The notes under the pieces are model-generated. The model saw only the letters and a list, made by a program, of their open reading frames with translations. It had not been told where the DNA came from and made no database searches. A stretch of 64,000 nt of DNA. It comes from Hyphomicrobiales bacterium. GTDB taxonomy: Bacteria > Pseudomonadota > Alphaproteobacteria > Rhizobiales > Xanthobacteraceae. Of this stretch, positions 27,561 through 35,902 are shown one piece after another. The position numbers were made by a program, and so were the translations under genes. The stretch covers positions 62,001 through 126,000 of the forward strand of contig JAKFVL010000020.1 in assembly GCA_021732215.1 (NCBI GenBank), read 5' to 3'. The first letter of the stretch is position 1; the number at the start of each line of letters is the position of its first letter.

Positions 27561-29174
27561 TCAAACCGGCGCGTTCGATTTCACCAGTTTGTAAATCACC
27601 GAGTCCATCAGAGCCTGAAACGACGCATCGATGATGTTCGGCGACACGCCAATCGTGGTCCACCGTTCGCCGGTTTCATCCTCGCTCTCGATCAGCACGC
27701 GGGTCACAGCCTCCGTGCCGCCATTGAGGATACGCACGCGATAGTCGATCAGCCGAAGCCCCTCGATATACTTCTGATACTTGCCAAGATCCTTGCGCAG
27801 CGCGACGTCGAGCGCGTTCACCGGACCGTTGCCCTCGCCCGCCGAGATCAGCGTCTCGCCGGCGACCTCGACCTTGACCACTGCCATCGCCACAGTGATG
27901 CGCTTGCCGTTGGCGTTGTAGCGCTGCTCGACGTTGACATCGAACTGCACCACATCGAAATAGTCCGGCACGCGACCGAGCGTGCGGCGCGCCAGCAGAT
28001 CGAACGAGGCATTCGCGGACTCGTAAGCAAAACCCGCGGCCTCGCGGTCCTTCACTTCTTCAAGCAGACGGACGAGCTTTGGGTCTTTCGGATCAACCTT
28101 GATATTGGCGCGCGCCAATTCGGCCAGCACGTTGGAGCGCCCCGCCTGATCCGACACCAGCACCTTGCGATGGTTGCCGACCACATCGGGAGCAATGTGT
28201 TCGTAGGTCGCCGGGTCTTTCATGATCGACGACGCATGAATGCCGGTCTTGGTCACGAACGCGCTTTCGCCGACATAAGGCGCGTGGCGGTTTGGGACCC
28301 GATTGAGCATGTCGTCGAGCGCACGCGACACCTGGACCAGCGTCGCGAGTTTGTCGTCCGAGACGCCGATATCGTAGACGCCCGCAAATTCCGGCTTCAG
28401 CTTCAAGGTCGGAATCAGCGAACACAGGTTCGCGTTGCCGCAGCGCTCGCCGAGCCCATTCAGCGTCCCCTGAATTTGTCGCGCCCCCGCGCGCACCGCG
28501 GCCAGCGAGTTCGCCACTGCCTGCTCGGTGTCGTTGTGGGCGTGAATGCCGACATGGTCGCCGGGAATATGCTTCACCACTTCGGCAACAATGCTCTCGA
28601 CCTCGTTCGGCATCGAGCCGCCATTGGTGTCGCACAGCACGACCCACCGCGCGCCGGACTCATAAGCCGCTTTCGCGCAAGCCAGCGCATACTGCGGATT
28701 GGATTTGTAACCATCGAAGAAATGCTCGCAGTCGAGCATGACCTCCCGGCCCTTGGCTTTAGCAGCGGCAACGCTGTCACGGATTGAAGCGAGGTTCTCC
28801 TCGTTGGTCGTCTCGAGCGCGACCTTGACGTGATAGTCATGAGTCTTGGCGACAAAGCAGATCGCATCGGCCTTGGCATCGAGCAACGCCGCGACGCCCG
28901 GATCGTTCGAAGCCGAGCGTCCGGCACGGCGGGTCATCCCGAACGCGGTGAAGCGCGCGTGATCGAGCTTCGGGTGCTTGGAGAAGAATTCCGTATCCAG
29001 CGGGTTGGCTCCAGGATAGCCACCCTCGACGTAGTCGACGCCCAGATCATCCACCATCTGCGCGATCAGTCGCTTGTCGTGCAGCGTGAAGTCGACGCCA
29101 TGGGTCTGCGCGCCGTCGCGCAGCGTGGTGTCGAACAGATAAAGCCGCTCTTTGGTCAGAGCTTTTGTGCTCAT
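27561..29174 (-). CDS. cimA: (R)-citramalate synthase
   Basis: This 537-residue enzyme condenses acetyl-CoA with pyruvate to give citramalate, a threonine-independent way to 2-oxobutanoate for isoleucine. The DRE-TIM start LFDTTLRDGAQTHGVDFT, the metal motif GIHAHNDTEQAVANSLAAV, and GLGERCGNANL fit the citramalate group rather than isopropylmalate synthase. The C-terminal regulatory domain (about residues 390-530) includes a GNGPVNALDVALRKDL segment. It starts at 29174 (MSTKALTK) with a 4-base ATGA overlap with the GNAT gene; an open extension upstream is ignored. Confidence 0.92.
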   Translation of the reverse strand: MSTKALTKERLYLFDTTLRDGAQTHGVDFTLHDKRLIAQMVDDLGVDYVEGGYPGANPLDTEFFSKHPKLDHARFTAFGMTRRAGRSASNDPGVAALLDAKADAICFVAKTHDYHVKVALETTNEENLASIRDSVAAAKAKGREVMLDCEHFFDGYKSNPQYALACAKAAYESGARWVVLCDTNGGSMPNEVESIVAEVVKHIPGDHVGIHAHNDTEQAVANSLAAVRAGARQIQGTLNGLGERCGNANLCSLIPTLKLKPEFAGVYDIGVSDDKLATLVQVSRALDDMLNRVPNRHAPYVGESAFVTKTGIHASSIMKDPATYEHIAPDVVGNHRKVLVSDQAGRSNVLAELARANIKVDPKDPKLVRLLEEVKDREAAGFAYESANASFDLLARRTLGRVPDYFDVVQFDVNVEQRYNANGKRITVAMAVVKVEVAGETLISAGEGNGPVNALDVALRKDLGKYQKYIEGLRLIDYRVRILNGGTEAVTRVLIESEDETGERWTTIGVSPNIIDASFQALMDSVIYKLVKSNAPV

Positions 29175-29689
29175 TGACGAGTATCCGGGTTGTCGTTGAC
29201 GCCCGCGATCAGCATCTTTTCCATGCGCGTATTGGCAAGCCATTCGTCGCCGATGGTGATGGTCGAGCGCTGGCGATCAGTATAGCCGCGTTTCCTGAAC
29301 AAATCGTGCGCGGTATCGCTGGCATCGACCGTGAGCTTCGGCGTCCCGCGCGCGGCGGCCAGCTTTTCGAGCGCATCGCAGAGCGAGGTTGCGACGCCTT
29401 GCCGCGCCGCGGCCGGATGCACATAGAGCATGTCGATATGATCGGCGCCCTTCATCGACGCGAATCCGACCGGCGAATTTTGCAATGTTGCGACGAGCGT
29501 GAGTTGCCCTGACAGCCGCGCACCGAAACTTTCCTCATCGTCGGCGGTGGCAGCCCATGCCTCGCGTTGCGCCTCTGAGTAATCGTCTTCCGCCAACTCC
29601 TCGATGCTGGCGACAAAGATCGCCGCAAGGATCGGCACATCGTCCGGCAGCATCGGGCGAAGCCCGGGTTTTGGCAGCGCCTGTCCCAT
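29171..29689 (-). CDS. GNAT-family N-acetyltransferase
   Basis: This 172-residue protein has the GNAT core: an N-terminal LRPMLPDDVPILAAIF beta-alpha start, a central strand HIDMLYVHPAAARQGVATSLCDALE with the acetyl-CoA motif R/Q-x-x-G-x-A, and a C-terminal HDLFRKRGYTDRQRS strand. The ATG at 29689 (MGQALPKPGL) begins just after a 37-codon gene, and its TGA overlaps the cimA ATG (ATGA). It is therefore coupled to isoleucine synthesis; the substrate is unknown. Homologues are often annotated only as acetyltransferases. Confidence 0.87.
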   Translation of the reverse strand: MGQALPKPGLRPMLPDDVPILAAIFVASIEELAEDDYSEAQREAWAATADDEESFGARLSGQLTLVATLQNSPVGFASMKGADHIDMLYVHPAAARQGVATSLCDALEKLAAARGTPKLTVDASDTAHDLFRKRGYTDRQRSTITIGDEWLANTRMEKMLIAGVNDNPDTRQ

Positions 29690-29693
29690 GACG

Positions 29694-29807
29694 TCAGAAC
29701 GCTCCGAACAACTTGAGTGCAATAACGACAGCCGCGGCGATCACCGCCCATTTCAGAACGATGTAATAGCGCCAGTGCTTCGGAAACGGCGTGTCGGGTC
29801 TGGTCAT
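29694..29807 (-). CDS. 37-residue membrane microprotein upstream of GNAT-cimA
   Basis: A small ORF reads MTRPDTPFPKHWRYYIVLKW and then a hydrophobic helix AVIAAAVVIALKLFGAF before a TGA at 29694-29696. The N-terminal 20 residues are proline-, aromatic- and basic-rich, followed by about 16 hydrophobic residues, so a single-pass inner-membrane peptide is likely, with the N-terminus in the cytoplasm by the positive-inside rule. It ends 4 bases before the GNAT start, which suggests a shared transcript. It is too short for default gene callers. Codon use is GC-rich at third positions (for example CTC, GCC, ATC). Function is unknown. Confidence 0.6.
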   Translation of the reverse strand: MTRPDTPFPKHWRYYIVLKWAVIAAAVVIALKLFGAF

Positions 29808-29823
29808 CGCGCCGGCTCTTTCT

Positions 29824-30024
29824 TTCCCTCTCCCCTTGCGGGAGAAAGTGGCATCGAGCGCAAGCAAGACGCTAAACCATCAAGACGCCGATGCTTCGCT
29901 TTCTTGTTACCTCCCGCCTTGAGGGGGAGGTCGGCGACGCGAAGCGGCGTCGGGAGGGGGGTATCAATTTCAGAACGTGCAACGTACCCCCCTCCCCAAC
30001 CCTCCCCCTCTAGGGGGGAGGGAG
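29824..30024. repeat. Cluster of palindromic intergenic repeats
   Basis: Four inverted-repeat units fill most of the gap between cysS and the microprotein gene. One is CTCTCCCCTTGCGGGAG (about 29828-29844). Another is CTCCCGCCTTGAGGGGGAG (29911-29929), next to GGCGACGCGAAGCGGCGTC. The strongest is GGGAGGGGGGTA (29952-29963) facing TACCCCCCTCCC (29985-29996), a perfect 12-bp stem with a 21-base loop. The last is CCCTCCCCCTCTAGGGGGGAGGG (about 30000-30022). Such C/G-rich palindromes are a widespread class of intergenic element in this bacterial group. They could form RNA hairpins that end cysS transcription. Confidence 0.75.
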
Positions 30025-30078
30025 CAGTTCGGGGCGCGCGTGACGCACTCTGCTCAATGAAAAAACAAGTCGGGAGAC

Positions 30079-31689
30079 TCATCGCGCGATCTCCCACATC
30101 GTCGTCGGATTGCCGCTGGCGTCCTTGCCGTCCTTCAGCACAACACCCATCGCCGCGAGCTCATCGCGGATGCGATCGGATTCCTTGAAATCTTTTCGCG
30201 CGCGAGCGGCGGCACGAGCCGCAATCAACCCATCAATATCGATGGCGCTACCCGTAACCTCATAACTGACTGCGCCATTCTCAAAAATTGAGACGGTGAC
30301 CCCTGCTTTCTGCAGCTCCAACGTTAGCTTGTCTTGTAGGGCAGTGTTTCCATTGGCGAATGCAATCTGTAGCAAATCGAGTTTGTGCTTTGTCTCAGGG
30401 GAAGCAAGGCGCCCACCAGAGCCGACATGATAGGGATTTAACAATGCTAATTGATCTGAGCGAAGCAACCCTAAGAATTCTAGGTTCTGCATCAGTTCGA
30501 CACTGGCTGAAGGATCGCCAGATCGCAGTCTAGAAAAAATAGAACGAAGCTCCGTAACCATCTGCGACGTGTTTAGATCATCACTGATTGCTTCCAGAAT
30601 CGCGTTGCTCGGACTCGGCAAAACCCCAGTTGCTCGTTGCCCTATAGACCGAAACATACCTTCGGTGTTTTCGAGTGCATTAGCCCAAGTTTGTAATTCA
30701 CGCTTGCTTTCGTTCAGCGCGCTTACCGTCCAATCGATCGGAGATCGATAATGCGTCTTCAGCATATTGAAGCGCAGAACCTCACCATGCCAATCTGCCA
30801 ACAGCTCATTGATCGTGAAGAAATTCCCGAGCGATTTCGACATTTTCTCGCCTTCGACCTGAAGGAAGCCGTTGTGCATCCAGATGTTCGCCATCGCGTG
30901 CGTACCGTGCGCGCAGCGTGACTGTGCGATTTCGTTTTCATGGTGCGGGAAGATCAGGTCGAGACCGCCACCGTGGATGTCGAATACCTCGCCCAGATAA
31001 GCCGCGCTCATCGCCGAGCACTCGATGTGCCAGCCCGGACGTCCCCGCCCCCACGGGCTGTCCCAACCCGGCTCTTCGTCGGACGATTGCTTCCAGAGCA
31101 CGAAGTCGGCCGGATTTTTCTTGTGCGCTTCGACAGCGACGCGCGCGCCGGCCTGTTGATCTTCGAGCTTGCGTCCCGAGAGTTGCCCATAGTCCGGCAT
31201 CGACACCGTGTCGAACAGCACCTCGCCGCCAGCCTCATACGCATGACCGCGCGCGATCAATTGCTTGATCAGCGTCACCATGTCGGCCTTGCCGTCCGCG
31301 CGCGGCAGCACGAAGTCGGTCGCGCGCGGCTCATATGTCGGCGGCAAGCAGCCCAGCGCCTTCACGTCCGCGTGGAACTGCGCCGTGGTCTTCTCCGTCA
31401 CCTGACGGATCGCGTCATTCAGCGGCAGGTTGGGGAAATCGCGCACCGCCCGCGCGTTGATCTTGTCGTCGACGTCGGTGATGTTGCGCACGTAGGTGAC
31501 GTGCGTCTCGCCATGGAGGTGGCGCAGCAGGCGGAATAGTACGTCGAACACGATCACCGGCCGCGCATTGCCGATATGCGCGAAGTCGTAGACCGTCGGC
31601 CCGCAGACATACATCCGCACGTTGTGCGGATCGATCGGCGCGAACGGCTTCTTCTGCCGGGTCAGCGTATCGTAGAGCCTCAAGTCCAT
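30079..31689 (-). CDS. cysS: Cysteinyl-tRNA synthetase
   Basis: This 536-residue class I synthetase charges tRNA-Cys. The class I signatures are HIGN (38-41) and KMSKS (282-286); zinc ligands Cys29, Cys224, His249 and Glu253 are present. The tail [21 protein letters not shown] is the usual CysRS C-terminus. It is long (family about 460-480). The extra length lies in about residues 425-484 ([20 protein letters not shown] through [12 protein letters not shown]). The DNA for residues 303-484 (30241-30780) is 49% GC by hand count, against 61-64% in the flanks. The reading frame is intact and the catalytic core is unaffected, so function is probably kept. See findings for the possible recombination. 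Confidence 0.93.
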   Translation of the reverse strand: MDLRLYDTLTRQKKPFAPIDPHNVRMYVCGPTVYDFAHIGNARPVIVFDVLFRLLRHLHGETHVTYVRNITDVDDKINARAVRDFPNLPLNDAIRQVTEKTTAQFHADVKALGCLPPTYEPRATDFVLPRADGKADMVTLIKQLIARGHAYEAGGEVLFDTVSMPDYGQLSGRKLEDQQAGARVAVEAHKKNPADFVLWKQSSDEEPGWDSPWGRGRPGWHIECSAMSAAYLGEVFDIHGGGLDLIFPHHENEIAQSRCAHGTHAMANIWMHNGFLQVEGEKMSKSLGNFFTINELLADWHGEVLRFNMLKTHYRSPIDWTVSALNESKRELQTWANALENTEGMFRSIGQRATGVLPSPSNAILEAISDDLNTSQMVTELRSIFSRLRSGDPSASVELMQNLEFLGLLRSDQLALLNPYHVGSGGRLASPETKHKLDLLQIAFANGNTALQDKLTLELQKAGVTVSIFENGAVSYEVTGSAIDIDGLIAARAAARARKDFKESDRIRDELAAMGVVLKDGKDASGNPTTMWEIAR

Positions 31690-31984
31690 AGGTTTTTCAT
31701 CCCTGTGGCCGGGCGTCTTATCAATCTCGATCGAGAAAAGACGGCCTCAGCCAGCGAATCGCTAGCTCATAATCTCGCGGCAAATGGCGAATGCGGAGAC
31801 GGAACCGTTCATGGACCGCACCATGGGGTCAGGCGGCCAAATCCGTCAAGCCCGCAAGGGCCTGTTTTGGGTTGTCTTTCCGGCCGTGAATCGCCTAACC
31901 CGCACATCGCGGCCGCCCATGGTTAATCTTTATTAACGCTTTGGAACTATCGGTTGAGCGTCAATTTCCGATAGCCGGTGACCC

Positions 31985-32299
31985 ATGCGTCAGATCATTG
32001 CCCTGTGCTTCAGTGTCTTTGTGTCCGTCGCGTTATCGTCTTTGGCCAGCGCCGACAGCCGTGTGTTCATCATCGCCAATCCGTCGGACGGCTATGGGAT
32101 CGACCAGTGCCTCGCCAATAGCGAGAAGTGCGGCGCTCCCGCCGCGCGTGCCTATTGCCAGTCACGGGAATTCTCGCAAGCCACCGCCTATCGCCGGATC
32201 GACCCGGAGGAAATAACTGGCGCGCTGCCGAAATCGATCAGCGATGGCTGCCCGCGCGGCGGCTGTGGCGAATTTATCGCGATCACCTGCCAGCGCTGA
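31985..32299 (+). CDS. Small secreted cysteine-containing protein
   Basis: This 104-residue protein has a signal peptide (MRQIIALCFSVFVSVALSS, with a likely cut after LASA). The mature part of about 80 residues has six cysteines (CLANSEKC, AYCQSRE, GCPRGGCG, ITCQR), an even number that fits disulfides in the periplasm. I recognise no named family, though similar short proteins occur in this group. A start at ATG 31985 is clear; the region before it (31690-31984) is non-coding. It precedes the DUF2865 gene on the same strand by 133 bases. Confidence 0.7.
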   Translation: MRQIIALCFSVFVSVALSSLASADSRVFIIANPSDGYGIDQCLANSEKCGAPAARAYCQSREFSQATAYRRIDPEEITGALPKSISDGCPRGGCGEFIAITCQR

Positions 32300-32432
32300 A
32301 AGTTCCTGACAATCGGGCCTTGAGACCCTTTGGCTGCCACACTGCCGCCGTGAAACGGCGTGACGTTGCGGCCAGAAGCGAGTAAATGAGCCGCCGCGGC
32401 AGACCAACCGCCGAAAAGCTCGATTCGCGCTC

Positions 32433-33620
32433 ATGACCGGGACCATGGCTGACTTGCCAACCAAAAACGTTGCTCCCCGATACGCCCCGTTTCGCTCGCT
32501 GCTCGCGGGCGCGATGTTGGCTGCGTTCACCGCCCTGGGAGGGCATGCGCTGGCCCAGGGCGCGCCGCCTCAGGGCCAGCCGGGCGGCGCGTCTGCCAAT
32601 CCCCTCTGTCAGCGGCTCGAAGGCCAGTTGGCCCTGATCGATCGCGGGGGCGTGGACCCGGCCCGCGCCGATCAGGTCCGGCGCTATGAAGAGGCCGCAG
32701 GCCGCCAGCAAAGCGAGCTGGAGCGCGTGACGGCGCAGGCCAAGCGCATGGGCTGCGACAGTTCGGGTTTCTTCTCGCTGTTCAGCGCCCAATCGGCGCA
32801 ATGCGGTCCGGTCAACAACCAGATCCAGCAAATGCGCGCCAACCTCGATCAGATCAACACCAGCCTCGAGCGGCTGCGTGGCGGCGGAGGCAATCTGGAG
32901 CGCGACAACCAGCGCCGCTCGGTGCTCGCATCGCTCGCTCAGAACAATTGCGGTCCACAATACGCCGCTGCCTCACGCCAGCAGCAAGGCGGCTTCTTCG
33001 AAAATCTGTTCGGCGGCAATACAGCATCGAACGTGCCGGGCAGCGATCTCGGCGTGCCGTCCGGCACCTACCGCACCGTCTGCGTTCGCTCCTGCGATGG
33101 ATATTATTTCCCGATCTCGTTCTCGACCTCGCAAAGCCGTTTTGCCGATGACGAACGTTCCTGCAAGGCGTTGTGTCCGGCGTCCGAAGCGAATTTGTAT
33201 TCGTACCGGAATCCCGGCGAAGACATCAACCAGGCGGTCTCGATCAGCGGGCAGACCTATTCGTCATCGCCGAATGCGTTCCGTTTCCGCCAGGAATTCA
33301 CGGCGTCATGCCAGTGCAAGGCGCCGGGCCAAACGTGGTCGGATGCGCTGAAAAATATCGACGATCGCGCGTCGGCGGCCCAAGGCGATATCATCGTCAC
33401 CGAGGAACAGGCGAAGCGGTTGTCACAGCCGCCGGGTGCAAAAGCGCCGGCCGGCCAGAAAAAGGGCGCAACCGCAGCGCCTGCCACAGCAGCGGCCACC
33501 GCGCCGTCGGCTCAAACAGATGCCCCCACCGCTGCATCAGCCACGAGCAGCGCGCCTGCGGCTTCCGAGAACAAGCCGATCCGCTCGGTCGGGCCGACGT
33601 TCATCCCGGCGAAACAGTAA
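32433..33620 (+). CDS. DUF2865-type exported protein
   Basis: This 395-residue protein has a signal-like hydrophobic segment at about residues 20-42 ending in HALAQ. A coiled helical part follows (residues 55-170, with LEGQLALIDRGG and NNQIQQMRANLDQINTSLERL). The DUF2865 core then contains TYRTVCVRSCDGYYFPISFST and CKALCPASEANLYSYRNPGED, with several cysteines in pairs. The last 80 residues are Ala/Pro/Thr-rich and probably disordered. DUF2865 proteins are of unknown function and common in Bradyrhizobiaceae. Start could be Met1 or Met5. It converges with nadE after 12 bases. Confidence 0.87.
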   Translation: MTGTMADLPTKNVAPRYAPFRSLLAGAMLAAFTALGGHALAQGAPPQGQPGGASANPLCQRLEGQLALIDRGGVDPARADQVRRYEEAAGRQQSELERVTAQAKRMGCDSSGFFSLFSAQSAQCGPVNNQIQQMRANLDQINTSLERLRGGGGNLERDNQRRSVLASLAQNNCGPQYAAASRQQQGGFFENLFGGNTASNVPGSDLGVPSGTYRTVCVRSCDGYYFPISFSTSQSRFADDERSCKALCPASEANLYSYRNPGEDINQAVSISGQTYSSSPNAFRFRQEFTASCQCKAPGQTWSDALKNIDDRASAAQGDIIVTEEQAKRLSQPPGAKAPAGQKKGATAAPATAAATAPSAQTDAPTAASATSSAPAASENKPIRSVGPTFIPAKQ

Positions 33621-33632
33621 ACCCGCAATCGA

Positions 33633-35378
33633 TCAGTCAAATACGTCGACCGCACCGCGGCTGGATCGAGTGACCAGCGCGTCGTCCGGCTTCGGCAGCG
33701 GCTTCGCCGGATCGCGGAAGCGATTGGTGATCGGATAGCGGCGGTCGCGGCCGAAGTTCTTGCGCGTCACCTTCACGCCGGGGGCAGCCTGACGGCGCTT
33801 GTATTCGGCGATGTTCAGCAAGCGATCGATCCGCGTCACGGTCTCGCGATCGAAACCCTCCTCGATGATCGACGCCGATGGCTGCTCGCGCTCGACCAGC
33901 CGTTGCAGGATGGCGTCGAGCACATCGTAGGGCGGCAGCGAATCCTGATCGGTCTGGTTCTCGCGCAATTCGGCGGTCGGCGGCCGGGTGATGATGTTGG
34001 GTGGAATCACTTCACCCGATGGCCCGAGCGCGAACGAAGGTTTCCACGTATTGCGCAGCGCCGACAGGCGGAACACCTCGGTCTTGTAGATGTCCTTCAC
34101 CGGGTTGAAGCCGCCGTTCATGTCGCCGTACAGCGTCGCATAGCCGACCGACATTTCCGACTTGTTGCCGGTGGTGACGACCATGGCGCCAGTCTTGTTG
34201 GATATCGCCATCAACAGCGTCCCGCGCGTGCGCGCCTGCAGGTTCTCCTCCGTGATGTCGCGCGGCAATCCCTTGAACGGCGCGGCGAGAATATCCTCGA
34301 AACCGTTCACCGCCGCCGCGATCGGCAACACTTCATAGCGAAAGCCGAGCGCGGCCGCGAGCTTGGCGGCATCATCGAGCGATACCTGTGCGGTATACTT
34401 GAACGGCAGCATCACGCCACGGACGCGGTCGGCGCCGAGCGCATCGACGGCGATCGCCGCGCACAATGCAGAGTCGATCCCGCCGGAGACCCCGAGCAGC
34501 ACACCGGGAAATCCGTTCTTCTGTACATAGTCGCGAAGCCCGAGCACGCAGGCGGCATAGTCGCCCTCGTCGCCATCGACCACCGGCGCGATGTCGCTTT
34601 TGCAATGCCAGCCGTTCGCGTTCTTGGTCCAATGCAGCGTCGTGATGCATTCCTCGAACGCCGGAAGCTGAGCCGCCAGCGTGCGGTCCGCGTTGAGGGC
34701 AAACGACGTGCCGTCGAACACCAGCTCGTCTTGTCCGCCAACCTGATTGAGATAGATCAGCGGCAACCCGCTCTCGGTGACGCGCGCCACCGCCACCGAC
34801 AGCCTCACATCGTCCTTGTCGCGCCAGTATGGCGAGCCGTTCGGCACCACCAGAATTTCCGCGCCGGTCTCCGCCAGGCACTCGACGATATTTTCGTAGT
34901 CTTCGGATTCCTCGACCCAGATGTCCTCACAGATCGGCAATCCGATGCGGACGCCGCGGATCGTCAGAGGCCCTGACACAGGGCCGCGCGCAAACACCCG
35001 CTTCTCGTCGAACACGCCGTAGTTTGGAAGGTTGACCTTGAAGCGCAGCGCCGCGATACGGCCGCCATCGAGCAACGCGCAGGCATTGTAGAGCTTGCCA
35101 TCCTCGACCCATGGCGTGCCGACCAGCACCGCCGGCCCGGCGTCCGAGGTTTCGCGCGCAAGCTCTTCCACCGCCGCACGGCAGGCCGCCTGGAATGCCG
35201 GTTTCAGCACCAGGTCTTCCGGCGGATATCCGGCAATGAACAATTCGGAAAGCACAAGCAGATCTGCGCCGTCCGCTTTCGCGCGCGAGCGTGCGGCGCG
35301 AACCTTGTCGGCGTTGCCTACGACATCGCCGACAATCGGATTCAGTTGCGCCAGCGCGATGGAGAGTTGTGAAGTCAT
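33633..35378 (-). CDS. nadE: Glutamine-dependent NAD+ synthetase
   Basis: This 581-residue enzyme turns deamido-NAD into NAD+ with glutamine as nitrogen donor. The N-terminal nitrilase-like domain has the catalytic triad Glu45 (LSELFI), Lys114 (RFKVNLPNYG) and Cys150 (LPICEDIW). The C-terminal synthetase domain has the ATP pyrophosphatase loop SGGIDS (298-303) and later TTGNKSEMSVGYATLYGDMNG. The start at 35378 (MTSQLSIALAQLNP) is favoured over an open extension to 35447 that lacks homology. It is the last step of NAD biosynthesis. Confidence 0.95.
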   Translation of the reverse strand: MTSQLSIALAQLNPIVGDVVGNADKVRAARSRAKADGADLLVLSELFIAGYPPEDLVLKPAFQAACRAAVEELARETSDAGPAVLVGTPWVEDGKLYNACALLDGGRIAALRFKVNLPNYGVFDEKRVFARGPVSGPLTIRGVRIGLPICEDIWVEESEDYENIVECLAETGAEILVVPNGSPYWRDKDDVRLSVAVARVTESGLPLIYLNQVGGQDELVFDGTSFALNADRTLAAQLPAFEECITTLHWTKNANGWHCKSDIAPVVDGDEGDYAACVLGLRDYVQKNGFPGVLLGVSGGIDSALCAAIAVDALGADRVRGVMLPFKYTAQVSLDDAAKLAAALGFRYEVLPIAAAVNGFEDILAAPFKGLPRDITEENLQARTRGTLLMAISNKTGAMVVTTGNKSEMSVGYATLYGDMNGGFNPVKDIYKTEVFRLSALRNTWKPSFALGPSGEVIPPNIITRPPTAELRENQTDQDSLPPYDVLDAILQRLVEREQPSASIIEEGFDRETVTRIDRLLNIAEYKRRQAAPGVKVTRKNFGRDRRYPITNRFRDPAKPLPKPDDALVTRSSRGAVDVFD

Positions 35379-35464
35379 GCCGTTATGGTGCCCCTTGGCC
35401 CGGGATTCCGCAATCCGCTGGTGGAGCGGATTTGACATTCGCTCCACGCTTGACCGCAGACGGT

Positions 35465-35818
35465 CTATACAAGGCCGATGCGCTCAGCGATGGCGAACAG
35501 CCAGAACACGCCGGCAATCAGCAGTGCGATACCCACTGCCGCCGAGCCCATATCCTTGACCCGTCCGATCTGCATGTCTTGCTCGGTGGTCAGCCGGTCG
35601 GCGAGCTTCTCGATCGCGGTATTGAGAAGCTCGACCACCATCACCAGCAGCACGACCGCAACCAGTTCGATCCGGCGCCACATGGTGACGCCGATCAGCC
35701 ATGACAGCGGCAGCGCCAGCAGCAGAGCCACGATCTCTTCGCGAAACGCCTGCTCGGACCGGGCTGCGAAAGCGAGCCCGTTACGGCTGTTGAGCGTGGC
35801 GCGCCAGAAGCGGAGCAT
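35465..35818 (-). CDS. dgkA: Diacylglycerol kinase, prokaryotic DgkA type
   Basis: This 117-residue three-helix membrane enzyme phosphorylates diacylglycerol from phospholipid-derived glycan synthesis. Conserved segments are RNGLAFAARSEQAFREEI, with a catalytic Glu, and VVELLNTAIEKLADR, followed by GRVKDMGSAAVGIALL. I take ATG 35818 as the start, giving a length near the E. coli enzyme (122 residues). An upstream TTG at 35869 would add 17 residues encoded by the palindromic repeat, so it is unlikely. No good ribosome site is visible at either. Confidence 0.9.
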   Translation of the reverse strand: MLRFWRATLNSRNGLAFAARSEQAFREEIVALLLALPLSWLIGVTMWRRIELVAVVLLVMVVELLNTAIEKLADRLTTEQDMQIGRVKDMGSAAVGIALLIAGVFWLFAIAERIGLV

Positions 35819-35822
35819 CAAG

Positions 35823-35863
35823 GCATGATCCGGAAAAGTGGATACCTGTTCTTTTTCATGCTC
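35823..35863. repeat. Dispersed palindromic element next to dgkA
   Basis: The sequence starts GCATGATCCGGAAAAGTGG and ends CTTTTTCATGCTC, with an interrupted palindromic shape whose outer arms (GCATGA / TCATGC) pair. Elements with a GCATGATCCGGAAAAGTGG core are, from memory, widespread in intergenic regions of Rhizobiales. It lies directly before the dgkA start. I did not find another good copy in this window by eye. Confidence 0.6.
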
Positions 35864-35902
35864 GAACAAAACACATGATGCGCCTGCCTACCGATTCCAG
35901 CC

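Noticed and set aside
33903-34976. 357-residue plus-strand ORF opposite nadE
   Set aside because: Arg/His-rich antisense frame; NadE has all catalytic residues on the minus strand.
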